Of a DNA stretch of 64,000 nt, positions 1 through 9,059 are shown piece by piece. Position 1 is the first letter of the stretch; every line of letters starts with the position of its first letter. Below the pieces are notes generated by a model. The model was given only the letters and a program-made list of their open reading frames with translations, was not told the origin of the DNA and searched no databases. A program made the translations under genes and the position numbers. The DNA comes from Lasiodiplodia sp. COLG20 (lineage: Eukaryota > Ascomycota > Dothideomycetes > Botryosphaeriales > Botryosphaeriaceae), in the NCBI GenBank assembly GCA_009801085.1, contig VNWV01000001.1, forward strand, positions 1,488,001 to 1,552,000, in the 5' to 3' direction.

Positions 1-133
1 TCACTCCGCCTCACCCGCCTCACCCCACCACCACCGCGCCGCATCCGCCCAGCGCCAAAAGCCCATCCAACCGCCTCGCCAACCCCTCCAAGCTCTTCAA
101 AACCCACAATCCAAACCTCTCGCAACCGCAACC

Positions 134-430
134 ATGCAAAAACAACTCCTCGCCTTCATCATCGTCGGCATCTCCCTCTCCGGCCTGATCCTCGGCTCCG
201 TCGTCATCTTCTGCTTCGTCAAAGCCTTCCGCGAAGCGCACCTGCTGGACGACGGCATCCCCGGCGCCGAGTACTACCGCGGCCCCAGCTACTCGATGGA
301 AGAGCTCCAGCGCCGCAAGGACCTCGCGCGCTCGAAGAAGCAGCAGAAGCGCCGCGCCCGCAACGGCAGCGCCGACACCAGCATCACCAACAACACCACC
401 AAGCGCGGTCGCTCCAGCAAGCCGCGCTAG
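134..430 (+). CDS. Small single-pass membrane protein, 98 aa, frame open past its TAG
   Basis: The frame starts at the first ATG after a C-rich leader. Residues 6-30 are a strong hydrophobic segment (AFIIVGISLSGLILGSVVIF), followed by a charged region and a lysine/arginine-rich tail (SKKQQKRRARN) that fits a short cytosolic domain after one membrane helix. I do not recognise a family. The frame ends at TAG 428-430 but stays open for 68 more codons to TGA 635-637, and that extension reads like real coding sequence (for example KLKHVPFYWEKG), so the gene may really be 166 residues with an in-frame stop. Seen: frame, helix, stop. Inferred: membrane location. It resembles the other small membrane proteins at 3270 and 12155 in layout only, not in sequence. 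Confidence 0.6.
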   Translation: MQKQLLAFIIVGISLSGLILGSVVIFCFVKAFREAHLLDDGIPGAEYYRGPSYSMEELQRRKDLARSKKQQKRRARNGSADTSITNNTTKRGRSSKPR

Positions 431-637
431 CGCTCCAACAGCTTCACCAGCACTTTCCGTCCCGCTGCTACCCGTGTCATGAATAGCATTAGTGCTAATA
501 CGAGCATGACGCATCTCGTGCCCTTCCGCAGGCAGAGGTCGGCGGAGGATGTCAAGTTGAAGCATGTGCCGTTCTATTGGGAGAAGGGCGCGATGAAGGG
601 GAAGAGGAGCGGGTCCGCGCCGCCGTTGAGGTGGTGA

Positions 638-3143
638 ATCATCGTCGTGGTCCTCGTCGTCGTCGCAGAAGCAGCAAGACTAGCACAACAGGAACAGAAA
701 AAGCGACAGCAGAAGCGACAGAAAACGAAGCAGAAGCAGAAGCGACAGAAAAAGAAGCAGAACACGAAGAAGAAAAGAAAAGAAGAGAGAAAAGGAAATA
801 GCAGCAGTGCCAAAAGCGGAGCGTGGAGCTGATGATAGTTCAGGCCTTCTTAGTGTTTGGCTTTAACATTTGCTCTGATATGCCCAGGCTTGGGGCGTTG
901 GATGGATTGGCAAGGTGCCGCTTCACGCTGCGTATGAAGAGCGCCTCTCTTTTGTCCGGTTACAATTGGTGTTGAGTCTTTTTGCGAGATCTTCCTGGAA
1001 GTGCGCTTGATAACGAATCTCTGCAGCACGACAAGGAGTGTTGCGTCTGTCCTCCTGATTGAGGACCTTGGCCTGGAAGCTGGACATGAAAGGTTCCGTA
1101 GTTCAGCATAGCAATATCATGCAATAGGCCGTCCGTGAATACTTGCCTTTGAACATGTTGACTCTCAGTCCTTCCAATATACAAGAGAGATGGCACAGCC
1201 GATGCGGCAAAGTTTGATCCATGAAAGGTCATGACTATAGCAGCCAAAGGTTGTATTATATATGCTTCATCGTCAGTCATGCTCGTTTCTGATTCTGCGC
1301 GTCAGCGGCGTGCCGCACGTACCCTCGCTCCACGCCTAGTGACCACGGGTCAGCTTCGCAGAGGTCATGCCGCGTGCGCTCCGATCGTTGAAAGACATGG
1401 AGGATGGCCATTAGGCCTTGGGTCACGCATGCCATGAAGAAGTGGTCAAGCCCCAGCACTCCCGAGACGGAGAGAACCTCAAGTTTTTCCCCAGCGGGTC
1501 AACGCCACGGAAATATAACATCTACAAGACCAGGATTGTAGCCTCCACCATCTGTATGAGGTGGGTGTAGCAGACTCAACAAAATGTCCAGCCTGGAGGA
1601 GAAGGGATACGACGCATGATGACCCGTAGGATGTCTGCAGGCAACGTATATTTCACGAAACAGATATCTTGAAAAGAGCACAGAGCAAACAAGGGAATTT
1701 TTGAAATGGAATAATGAATTTTGTAGTAATCGCCTCGCTGCCCATCAAAACAATTTTGAGTAGCCTATCGACTGGGCTTCGTGAGGCGCGCTCTTGCGGA
1801 GACAATCTACACGAGTCCTGCAGCGGACTCCCTCTTGATACGTATGGCCTTGCCGCTTTTTTCTTCTCCTTGACACTACTATTCCTGCTGACCATGGTGG
1901 TGAATGCTCATTGTTTGCGAACAGTATGCTGGGGGTGGGCGCGTGATATCTCTAATGTGACCACGATACATCCAAGAAGACGGCAAAGTCCAAAGAACGT
2001 CGCGTGGCACCACGTGCTCCAGGCATTGTGCACTGCTTGCGCAAGGAGCAAATGGAACTTAGCATCCAGCCTATATATAAGCCATCTGGGCCTCCGTTTC
2101 GCAGCACCAAAAAATTTATATCGAACGCTGCCAGCAGCCCGTACGGCTGGGGCTTGTTGTGGCGCACCTCGATGTTGAAAATTATATATGATTGTATCCT
2201 TACCCGTCTCACGGTCTGTCATCTCTTTTCGCTGACACTTGTGCGGATTGCTTATACCCTTCAGCGCACCCTGACATGGCATGATCTCACACTGGCCCAG
2301 AGAGGAGCTTCGTGGGCGTGGGTTTGTTCTGACTTTGCCGAACCAGAAACGGCGACTGCGGAAAAAAAGCACCGGATCGCTGTACTTAGCAGTATTTGGG
2401 CAAAGAGATTCAGCAGGAAGCTACCTACGCAGAAGGCCGATCCAGCGCGAGGTGGTGCAAGTATGGCGCCAGCGGCGGCCAGAAATCGCCGGGGCAGCGT
2501 GGCCGAAAACAACGTGTGTGTATGAAGCCGCTCATGGAGTCGAAAAAGCCACCACGCGACACCGGAGCTGTCAGATATCTTGTTAGGGCCTTATTCTGCA
2601 GCCGCCAGACCTGTCGCTCTGCTGCACTCTCTGTCTCAAGTCTTACCTGCGCGAGACTACTCTTCAAGGGCGCACGCATGCTACTTTGACGTATGAGGGA
2701 GAGGCCCTCTTGAAACAGCTCCAGGGTCTGCTACTGACGCAGAAACCTCCGAAGGCCAAACATGAAGTGACCTAGTGCTGTTGACCGGCGTCGAGGTATG
2801 AGAAAGAACTTGTCCAGAGGGACGAGAGCAATCCAGGCCAGCAAGGCCGCAAGCCCGCTGAATCCGCTCCATGTCCTGAAGCTTCCCAAGGGCTGCCGGC
2901 TTTCAGCGCATCGCAGAGCGTTCGCGACGCGTTATTCTCCCGCTGGACCCTGGCGTCGTGCGCGCGGCCGCGTCGCGCACATAAACACCAAACTTCCAGC
3001 GCACACTTCCTCCTCTCCTCTCCACCCGCCACCCAGACAACAACGCGTGCGCATCGCAAACTCCTCACGCGCACAGCGCTTCGCAACGCTCCTCAGCCTT
3101 GCGCTGTCTTGTCTCACGGGTCCTCAACACCTTCAAGAATCTC
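638..3143. other. Gene-poor stretch
   Basis: The first part (660-800) is a purine-rich low-complexity tract built on repeats such as GAAGCAGAAGCGACAGA. Open frames on both strands here are short and mutually overlapping, and none shows a convincing protein or splice pattern. 2,900-3,140 is probably promoter and leader of the gene at 3270. Confidence 0.5.
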
Positions 3144-3247
3144 GTACGCATCCACCCTCTCCCTCATCCCGCTTCACCACCACCTCACCTTCACCCTCCA
3201 CCTCTCCAACATGACGCAGCTCACTGACGCGCTCGGCTTTCCCACAG
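3144..3247 (+). other. Probable 5' leader intron of the 3270 gene
   Basis: A GTACGC donor at 3144 is followed by a CTCACTGAC branch-like site and a TTTCCCACAG acceptor ending at 3247, 22 nt before the chosen start codon. Splicing would remove an upstream ATG at 3211 that lies in another frame. This is read from motifs only. Confidence 0.5.
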
Positions 3248-3269
3248 GCACGCGCCTGTCATACGCAAC

Positions 3270-4655
3270 ATGTCGGACACCATGCAGCCCAACGTTGAAG
3301 TTGCAATGTTCATCCTGCTCGCCATCGTCATCCCGGTCGTCGCCTTTTTCGGTATCAAGTGGCTTGTTTTCCGCCCAACTCGCCTTACAATCCACCCTGC
3401 CGGCGGAGCCTTCATGCGCGTGCCCCGCGGTCGTCGCCGTTACATCCTGTTCGGTCCTCGTCTTCCTCCCGACCCCAGCCGCAACCGCGGCAGCCGCTCG
3501 CACCGCCAGCGCACCGTGGTGGTCATCCGAGACCTTGAGAGCGGTCTCCATGGAGGATCTGCTGTCCACAGCCACACCGGCGCCGCTAACACCCCCAACG
3601 CTTCCACGACCGCGATCTCCGGCTCCGCCTGCAGCTGCGCCCACGACCACCACGGCCACGATGGCGGCTCCGAACACTACATCGCCGATCCCGACGACCG
3701 CGAACTTCACATCAAGCGCGCCCGCACCACCGCCCGCGGCGGCACTGCCTTCGGTCCCGTCGCCGTCGCCACCGCTGACCCGCGTACCAACACCATCCGC
3801 GCTCCGCACTTCATTCCCGACAACGTCTCCTCCTCTGCCCACGCCTCGACCGTCTCCGCCGACGGCGGCATCGTGCCTGCTACCACTGCTACCATCGACC
3901 ACGCCGCGAAGACCGCTGATGGCCGCCAGGCCCTGCGCCGTCCCCTGGGAGGCACGATCATCCGCGGCCCCCGTGGCATGAGCGTGCGCGTCCGCAAGGC
4001 GAGCGAGAACCTCAAGAAGGACGCGGCTGATGACGCTGCTGCTGCCAACGGCGGCGCTGGTGCTGCTACGCCTGGTTCTCCCGTCGTCACGCCTGCTTCC
4101 CCCGTCGTCACGCCCGCGTCGCCCGTCTCGCCTGGCTCTCCCATCACGCCTAGCTCGCCCGTTGGCACTCCCGGCTCGCCTATTGTCATCACGCCCGGCA
4201 CGCCTGTCGCGTCTGGCGCTCTTCTGGCTCCGGCTACGCCCAGCTCTCCCCCCGGTTCTCCCATCAGCCCCGCCTCTCCTCCTGGCTCTGGCACCGGCTC
4301 TGGAACGGGATCTGGCAACACCATCGACCGCGCCACGGCCGCCAACACTGCTGCCAACGCCAATGCCGCCGGCCGCATGACTGCTGCGCAGGCCAACGCC
4401 ACTGCTGCCGCCAATACTGCTTCCTTCGAGGCGAACAGCGCTATCCCGGTTGACCCTCGCCACTTCGCTAACCTGGCTGCTGCTGGCAACGACAACAAGG
4501 GCGGCGGTGTTCGTGTCCCTGCTAACAACGGTGGCGTTCCTGTTCCGGGTGACTTCGAGATTCCCGCTCCTGCTGTCGATGACAATGCTGAGGGCGGCAG
4601 CTCTGGTGGTGGACGTGTTGTCGCCTTTGCTGCTGAGCCGGCCAAGGGCTTGTAA
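3270..4655 (+). CDS. Single-pass membrane protein with Ser-Pro repeat region, 461 aa
   Basis: The start is the first ATG after the probable leader intron. Residues 11-34 form one membrane helix (VAMFILLAIVIPVVAFFGIK), followed at once by basic residues, so a short N-terminus outside and a long soluble C-terminal part is likely (inference). The soluble part is disordered-looking: arginine-rich near 80, a His/Asp cluster near 130, then at about 264-350 a run of imperfect TPGSP/TPASPV repeats ending in a GSGTGSGTGSG linker, then alanine/asparagine-rich sequence. Such S/T-P repeats are typical of O-glycosylated or kinase-targeted stretches. I do not recognise a family. The long minus-strand open frame over the same DNA is a shadow caused by GC-rich codon ends. 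Confidence 0.7.
   Translation: MSDTMQPNVEVAMFILLAIVIPVVAFFGIKWLVFRPTRLTIHPAGGAFMRVPRGRRRYILFGPRLPPDPSRNRGSRSHRQRTVVVIRDLESGLHGGSAVHSHTGAANTPNASTTAISGSACSCAHDHHGHDGGSEHYIADPDDRELHIKRARTTARGGTAFGPVAVATADPRTNTIRAPHFIPDNVSSSAHASTVSADGGIVPATTATIDHAAKTADGRQALRRPLGGTIIRGPRGMSVRVRKASENLKKDAADDAAAANGGAGAATPGSPVVTPASPVVTPASPVSPGSPITPSSPVGTPGSPIVITPGTPVASGALLAPATPSSPPGSPISPASPPGSGTGSGTGSGNTIDRATAANTAANANAAGRMTAAQANATAAANTASFEANSAIPVDPRHFANLAAAGNDNKGGGVRVPANNGGVPVPGDFEIPAPAVDDNAEGGSSGGGRVVAFAAEPAKGL
4060..4320 (+). repeat. Degenerate coding repeat, Ser/Pro/Thr units
   Basis: Within the 3270 gene, units of about 12-24 bases reading GSPVVTPAS, SPVSPGSP and SPITPSSP occur back to back with synonymous third-base differences. 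That suggests slippage followed by selection for the peptide rather than a recent DNA expansion. Confidence 0.6.
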
Positions 4656-5169
4656 ATCAAGCGCGGTCTGGCTGCTTGCTTCCACTGACTGACTGATGGT
4701 CGTGGCGGCGAATACACTACGCCTGGGTGAGCAGGTTGGGAATATGGATGGAAATGGATGGTGATTGCTCGGGCTTTTCCTTATCGATAGGACCGCGCCA
4801 TATTGCTGATATGGACACCGGCACAATGGCTGGATACTCAGACGTCTAAAGGACAGACATGGTGGATTTCCTTTTCTCTTTTCCTTTCACAAAGAATCAC
4901 GGGTAGTCACGAATGCAAGGTGACTATCTTAAGAATGACCCATCCATTGTTTGCAGTGAACTTTTGTGGCGTGAAGCCGATCGAAGCAAGAAAGAGCGAA
5001 ATCTATGTGCATACATCTGAGGTGAAAGCAAAAGGGAAATCCCTGCCAGTAAGTGTCCATGTTGTCGTGTCGTAATCTCATGTCCGTCTCGCATTGTCCT
5101 CGCCGCCAGCATTATGTGAACCGCATTTGAAACCATAAAGAAGTACTCAGCCATGAAATGTGCAGTATG
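4656..5169. other. Convergent intergenic region
   Basis: This lies between the stop of the plus-strand 3270 gene and the stop of the minus-strand 5170 gene, so it should hold both 3' ends. I see no conserved frame or other feature. Confidence 0.5.
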
Positions 5170-6634
5170 TCATCTGAAGTCGTGCATTCGGGAGCCGCCG
5201 AAGAGCTCGCGAGCGTAGAGGATGTCGTTGGTGAAGCTATCGTTGTTGAGATTGTCATTCTGCTCTCTGCGTCAGCAACCTGAGTCAGGTCATAGCCGCA
5301 GAACGGGCAGGCTTACCGAGTAGGAGGAGATGCTTGAGCGATGCTGTTTGACTGATGTATTGTTGTCGTGATGTAGTGTCGTGGAAGTCGTAGTCATCCG
5401 CTTCGTCCTGGTCGACGAGCCGGCAGTGGGCATGGAAGGTTGCTCGCTCAGAAGAACGACGAGGGGCTGGGTCCGGATGAAATGGACATCAGGATTGACG
5501 CGCTTCTCAGCATCAGTCTCAACTCTTTGATTCATCTCGGGGGAGGGGACCGCACACCATTCAGAGCCATCGTCATCCTCAGAAGGTCCAGGCTCCTGAG
5601 GCTTGGGAGGGATGACCGGCTCATTGATGACACCGAAGCCCCTCTCATGGGGCCAGACGTACTCCCTAGGGGGCGGAAGAACGCGACGAGGAGTGGGAGT
5701 GTCCGAGATACCGTAGGGAGTGCCACGAACGTGTTCAAACCATCCGCCGTACCGGCTGGGGCCATGGTGGGGATTGGTGTAATACTTGGCCCTGGGAGTT
5801 GAAGGGCCTCGTCCATTATTGTTACCACCGCGGGGTGCAAGGTTGGGCTGGCCGATCCTGGGGCCCGCCGTACCGGTGAACGGCCTCGTGGGGCCGGGGC
5901 GAGGAACTTCTGGGGGCGGGAGTTCGACACGCGCCCTGGGACCAACCAACGCTGGAGGGAGGTGTCCTCCAGCGAGAGTGTTAGCGAAAGGGGTGCGGGG
6001 AGGGGCTGGAATGTCTTCAGTCTCCGTCGTCTCCTCTGTCGCGTTGTCGGCTTCCTTTTCAGCTTCCGGTTCTGCCTCCTTCTCCTCAGAGTCAGACGGG
6101 AGGAAGGAAACAGGAGTGAAGATTCCGCCCCGGCGCTTGCGTTGACGGTCCATGGCGGCGGCAATCTCGGGAGGCGGAGTCGTGTACGAAGTGTCCTGAG
6201 AGAGCCTCTGCAAGGCCTCGGCAGCAGCATGAGCCTCAAGACGCTCATGAGTCTGGATCACGTCAGCTTCGGCCTCTTCATCATCTTCGCCGATGCCGTA
6301 CTGCAAGACGTGTCAGCTGAAGATCCGGAAGAAGGGAGAGGAAGTTCAGACGTACAAGAGGTCCGGAAATAGTGTTGAAGATGCGAACGGCCTTTCTGGC
6401 AGCAGCAGCCCTGGTTCCGTGGGCAGGGGGTGCGTTGAAGTCCCTGACGGGCATGGGAGGAGGGATAGGAGCGGCCGGCATGGCTGGTTCAGTGGGCGGA
6501 AGGACACCGCGAGCGGATTCAGCAGCGGCTTCGAGTGCTTGAGCTTGCCTTCGGGCTCTGGCTTCTTCAAGCTGTGCCTTTCGTGCGTTGATAGCGGCCC
6601 AAGGAGCACCACGCTTGGATCTCTTCGGTGGCAT
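5170..6634 (-). CDS. Proline-rich acidic protein, three exons, 450 aa
   Basis: Exons run 6634..6356, 6300..5317 and 5259..5170. Both introns are phase 0: intron 1 has GTACGT, GCTGAC and TTGCAG (55 nt); intron 2 has GTAAGC, a CTGAC site and CAG (57 nt). Using the second acceptor gives a coherent C-terminus (NDNLNNDSFTNDILYARELF) before TGA, which decided the model. The protein begins MPPKRSKRG, has a charged alanine-rich helix at about 14-43, an acidic Glu/Ala stretch near 150-175, then a long proline/glycine-rich region with PREYVWPHERGFG and PGPSEDDDGSEW. I do not recognise a domain; a disordered nuclear or adaptor protein is a guess. A leader intron is likely at 6825..6689 (GTGAGT, GCTGAC, AGCAG). 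Confidence 0.75.
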
Positions 6635-8430
6635 GCGGGCTGATTGAGTGAGGGGTCGGAAGAGCAGGGAAGCGGAAGGAGAATGAATCTGCTCGACAAC
6701 GTCAGCTCTGGAATATCATCTCGGGTGAGGCACGACGGTAAGAGGGCGAGGCTCAGTGCAGATGTGTGAGCGTCAGATGGGGGGAAGAAGGCAGGTGAGC
6801 TGGGGTCAGTTGTGGTGATACTCACAGGTGAGGGCAAGGAGGGCCTCGCTCGTGGTGAAGGATGGATGGGGGCTCGATCTCAGGATGCTGAGCGGACGGA
6901 GAGGAAGAGGAGATGGTTTGCTGGGAGTGTTGGGAGAATTATGGCGGTCGGCAGTGTGGGCACTGACGTAATGGGTGGCAGATGGGGGAGTTGCGAGCAC
7001 ACAGGGAAGGCACAACGCAGTCCCCAACAGCGGTCCAGCGATGCGCCCACATGCTATGGCAGCTGCAAGCAAGCTCATTGAGCCAGCGGGGCTTGTATTT
7101 GCGCTCTCCATCATGCGAGCGAGGTAGACGGCTTCACCCGGGGTTCTGAGGAGATGCATTGAGCGGTGTCAATCTTCCACTCGCCGCCGGAAGAGAGAAG
7201 AGCAAAGTTGGATTCTCATGAGGACTGGTCTTTCTGGAAGGCCTGCATCTATGGTGGCAGCAGCTGCCATGGTAGACGCTTTCTCAATCAGCTTGCCGGA
7301 GAGGAGTGGCTGAATTCCACCCTCCGCTCATGAGCATGACGAGCAGTTTGAGGAAGGCGCTGGCAGGGGCATGAGAAGCTTGGAGCTGCCCAAGCACGCA
7401 ACGTTTGTGGTGGCCGCCGCTCAAACTGCGCCAGAAGACGAGACAAGCATGCACGCGCAGGGCTGCCGGGTGTTGTGAGCTGTAGCATATGGGCCAGTGG
7501 CAATCTTCCTGACATTTCCGACTGTGGTGTCAGAAAGGTGAGCAAGCTGAAGCGACAATCTCTCGCTGGCCGGGTTGGGCAGTGCAGCAGCGTGAATGAA
7601 CATGACTGGTCCACGCGCTCATTCAGCTGAGGGCGGGCACAGACAATTGAGCCCTAGTTTGCTAGCAGGAGCGGAGTCTCTTGTCGTCGTCAAAAGCTAC
7701 CGGCATGATGCTGGAGTCGAAGGCTAGCGCTGCAACGAGTTGAGGCTGAGTCTCCGCTCGCAGCTTCGCCAGACACTCTACCTCAACCACAGCACCCCGC
7801 CCGCAAACAACACGCAGAATGCGCAGTATAGATACTGCTACAATATCCCAAGGCTCTCCGTTAGCAGCGCCCTCCGTCCTCCAAACGTCGGACGTCCTTC
7901 ACACCGCTCCAGCACGCCGCTCCGCAGCCGACTGCACCTGGCTACCGCCGAAGAAGACACCACGGCGCAGGAGGGATGACATACATGGATGGGCTGGGGG
8001 CTGAGATTGGCGCTGCTGCTATGGCGGGAGAAATGCTTGCTGGTAGATAGAGTCGAGACCTGTAGATTGCTTTCGGTGGCACGCCTGTGGTTTGCCTCGG
8101 CGCCCCTGCCAGGTTACCACGCAGCGTGAACCGCTCGTGGAAAGCGAGTCTCTCCCAAGAGAAACCAGGCGGCAGTCCAGTGTTTGGCGGAAGCGCAGGC
8201 GCCCAAGCCGGCGGCGGCGGAGGTAGCGATCGCGACAACGGGCACACTGTGTAGCCTGGACGCCAAACGGCGGCACGCGAGGCAACGGACAACAGCCAAG
8301 ACGCCGTTTTCGCTACCTGCCCTAGACATGGGCGCAGGCCTGGCGCCCTCAACGTAGCTCAACGGCGACGACGAGGGCGACCGCGGCTTCGACGGCGGTT
8401 CAGCCGAGTGTCTTCCTGACCACCACAATG
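6635..8430. other. Leader of the 5170 gene, then gene-poor DNA
   Basis: 6,635-6,830 holds the 5' leader and its probable intron. From 6,830 to 8,430 only short overlapping frames occur on both strands. None has a start, codon pattern and splice sites that agree. Confidence 0.45.
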
Positions 8431-8439
8431 TCGCAAAGG

Positions 8440-8760
8440 CCACAGCTCTTCCTCCAGAGCCTGCTCAAGGCAAGTTACTCGACGAAAAGAGAAAGGTGGA
8501 TCGGAAGCACCGAGGTAGTGCAATACGGGCTTCCTTTTATCTTCCAAAAATTGGGCTTCAGCGAGAGGCCAAAACCACGCCAGCTGTATATTTCCTTGAG
8601 GGCAAAAGAACGAAATCCCGAACAGCTGGTTAAGACCAGACTACTTCACAATCCTATTTCCGAAACCCCACTAAAGAAAAAAAAGAAGAAGAGGAGAGGA
8701 AGCAAAGAGTCGAGGGCCTTTTGTAGGCGCCAGCGGCTCGGCGGGTCATGGATGCATGAG
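8440..8760 (-). repeat. Dispersed repeat copy R1
   Basis: Read on the minus strand, this has a TACAAAAGG promoter-like box (about 8730), a pyrimidine tract (CTCCTCTTCTTCTTTTTTT), then the block GTATTGCACTACCTCGG. It ends in a segment (GAGCAGGCTCTGGAGGAAGA) that recurs about 395 bases away in R2. The central block recurs in R3 and R4. A short frame includes PVLHYLGASDPPF, similar to LVLHYFGVTRPTF in R4. Confidence 0.5.
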
Positions 8761-8834
8761 CCCGGCCGGGCTGGCCGGGCAACCATCGTCGCCGCAGGCC
8801 AACACTGCAACCGCCATCACCAGTGCATCGAAGG

Positions 8835-9040
8835 TTCCAGATCTTCCTCAAGGGCCTGCTCATGGCGAGCCATCTCAACGAAAAGCGGAGTTGCCCCGAT
8901 CGGGCTGGAGAGTTCCAAAAATTGCCACTTGGTGGCTTGATACAAAGAAGCATGGCACGCTACTTTTGCAAAAGCAGCGCATGAGAGAGAAAGGAAAGGG
9001 AATAAAAGGATCAGGAAGAGGGGTTTATATACCCGCTGGA
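8835..9040 (-). repeat. Dispersed repeat copy R2
   Basis: On the minus strand this has a GGTATATAAACCCCTC TATA-type box at about 9020-9035, a pyrimidine-rich leader, then AATTTTTGGAAC and GAGCAGGCCCTTGAGGAAGA, both shared with R1. It lacks the GTATTGCACTAC block. R1 and R2 look like a diverged tandem duplication. Confidence 0.45.
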
Positions 9041-9059
9041 GACGGCCCGGCACGAGACA

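Noticed and set aside
577..832. Charged Lys/Glu-rich plus-strand frames
   Set aside because: They arise from the purine-rich low-complexity tract and have no defined start or conserved pattern.
3174..4826. 550-codon minus-strand open frame
   Set aside because: It lies antisense to the membrane protein gene at 3270. It arises from GC-ended codons, is Ser/Arg/Gly/Ala-rich and has no domain or splice signals of its own.
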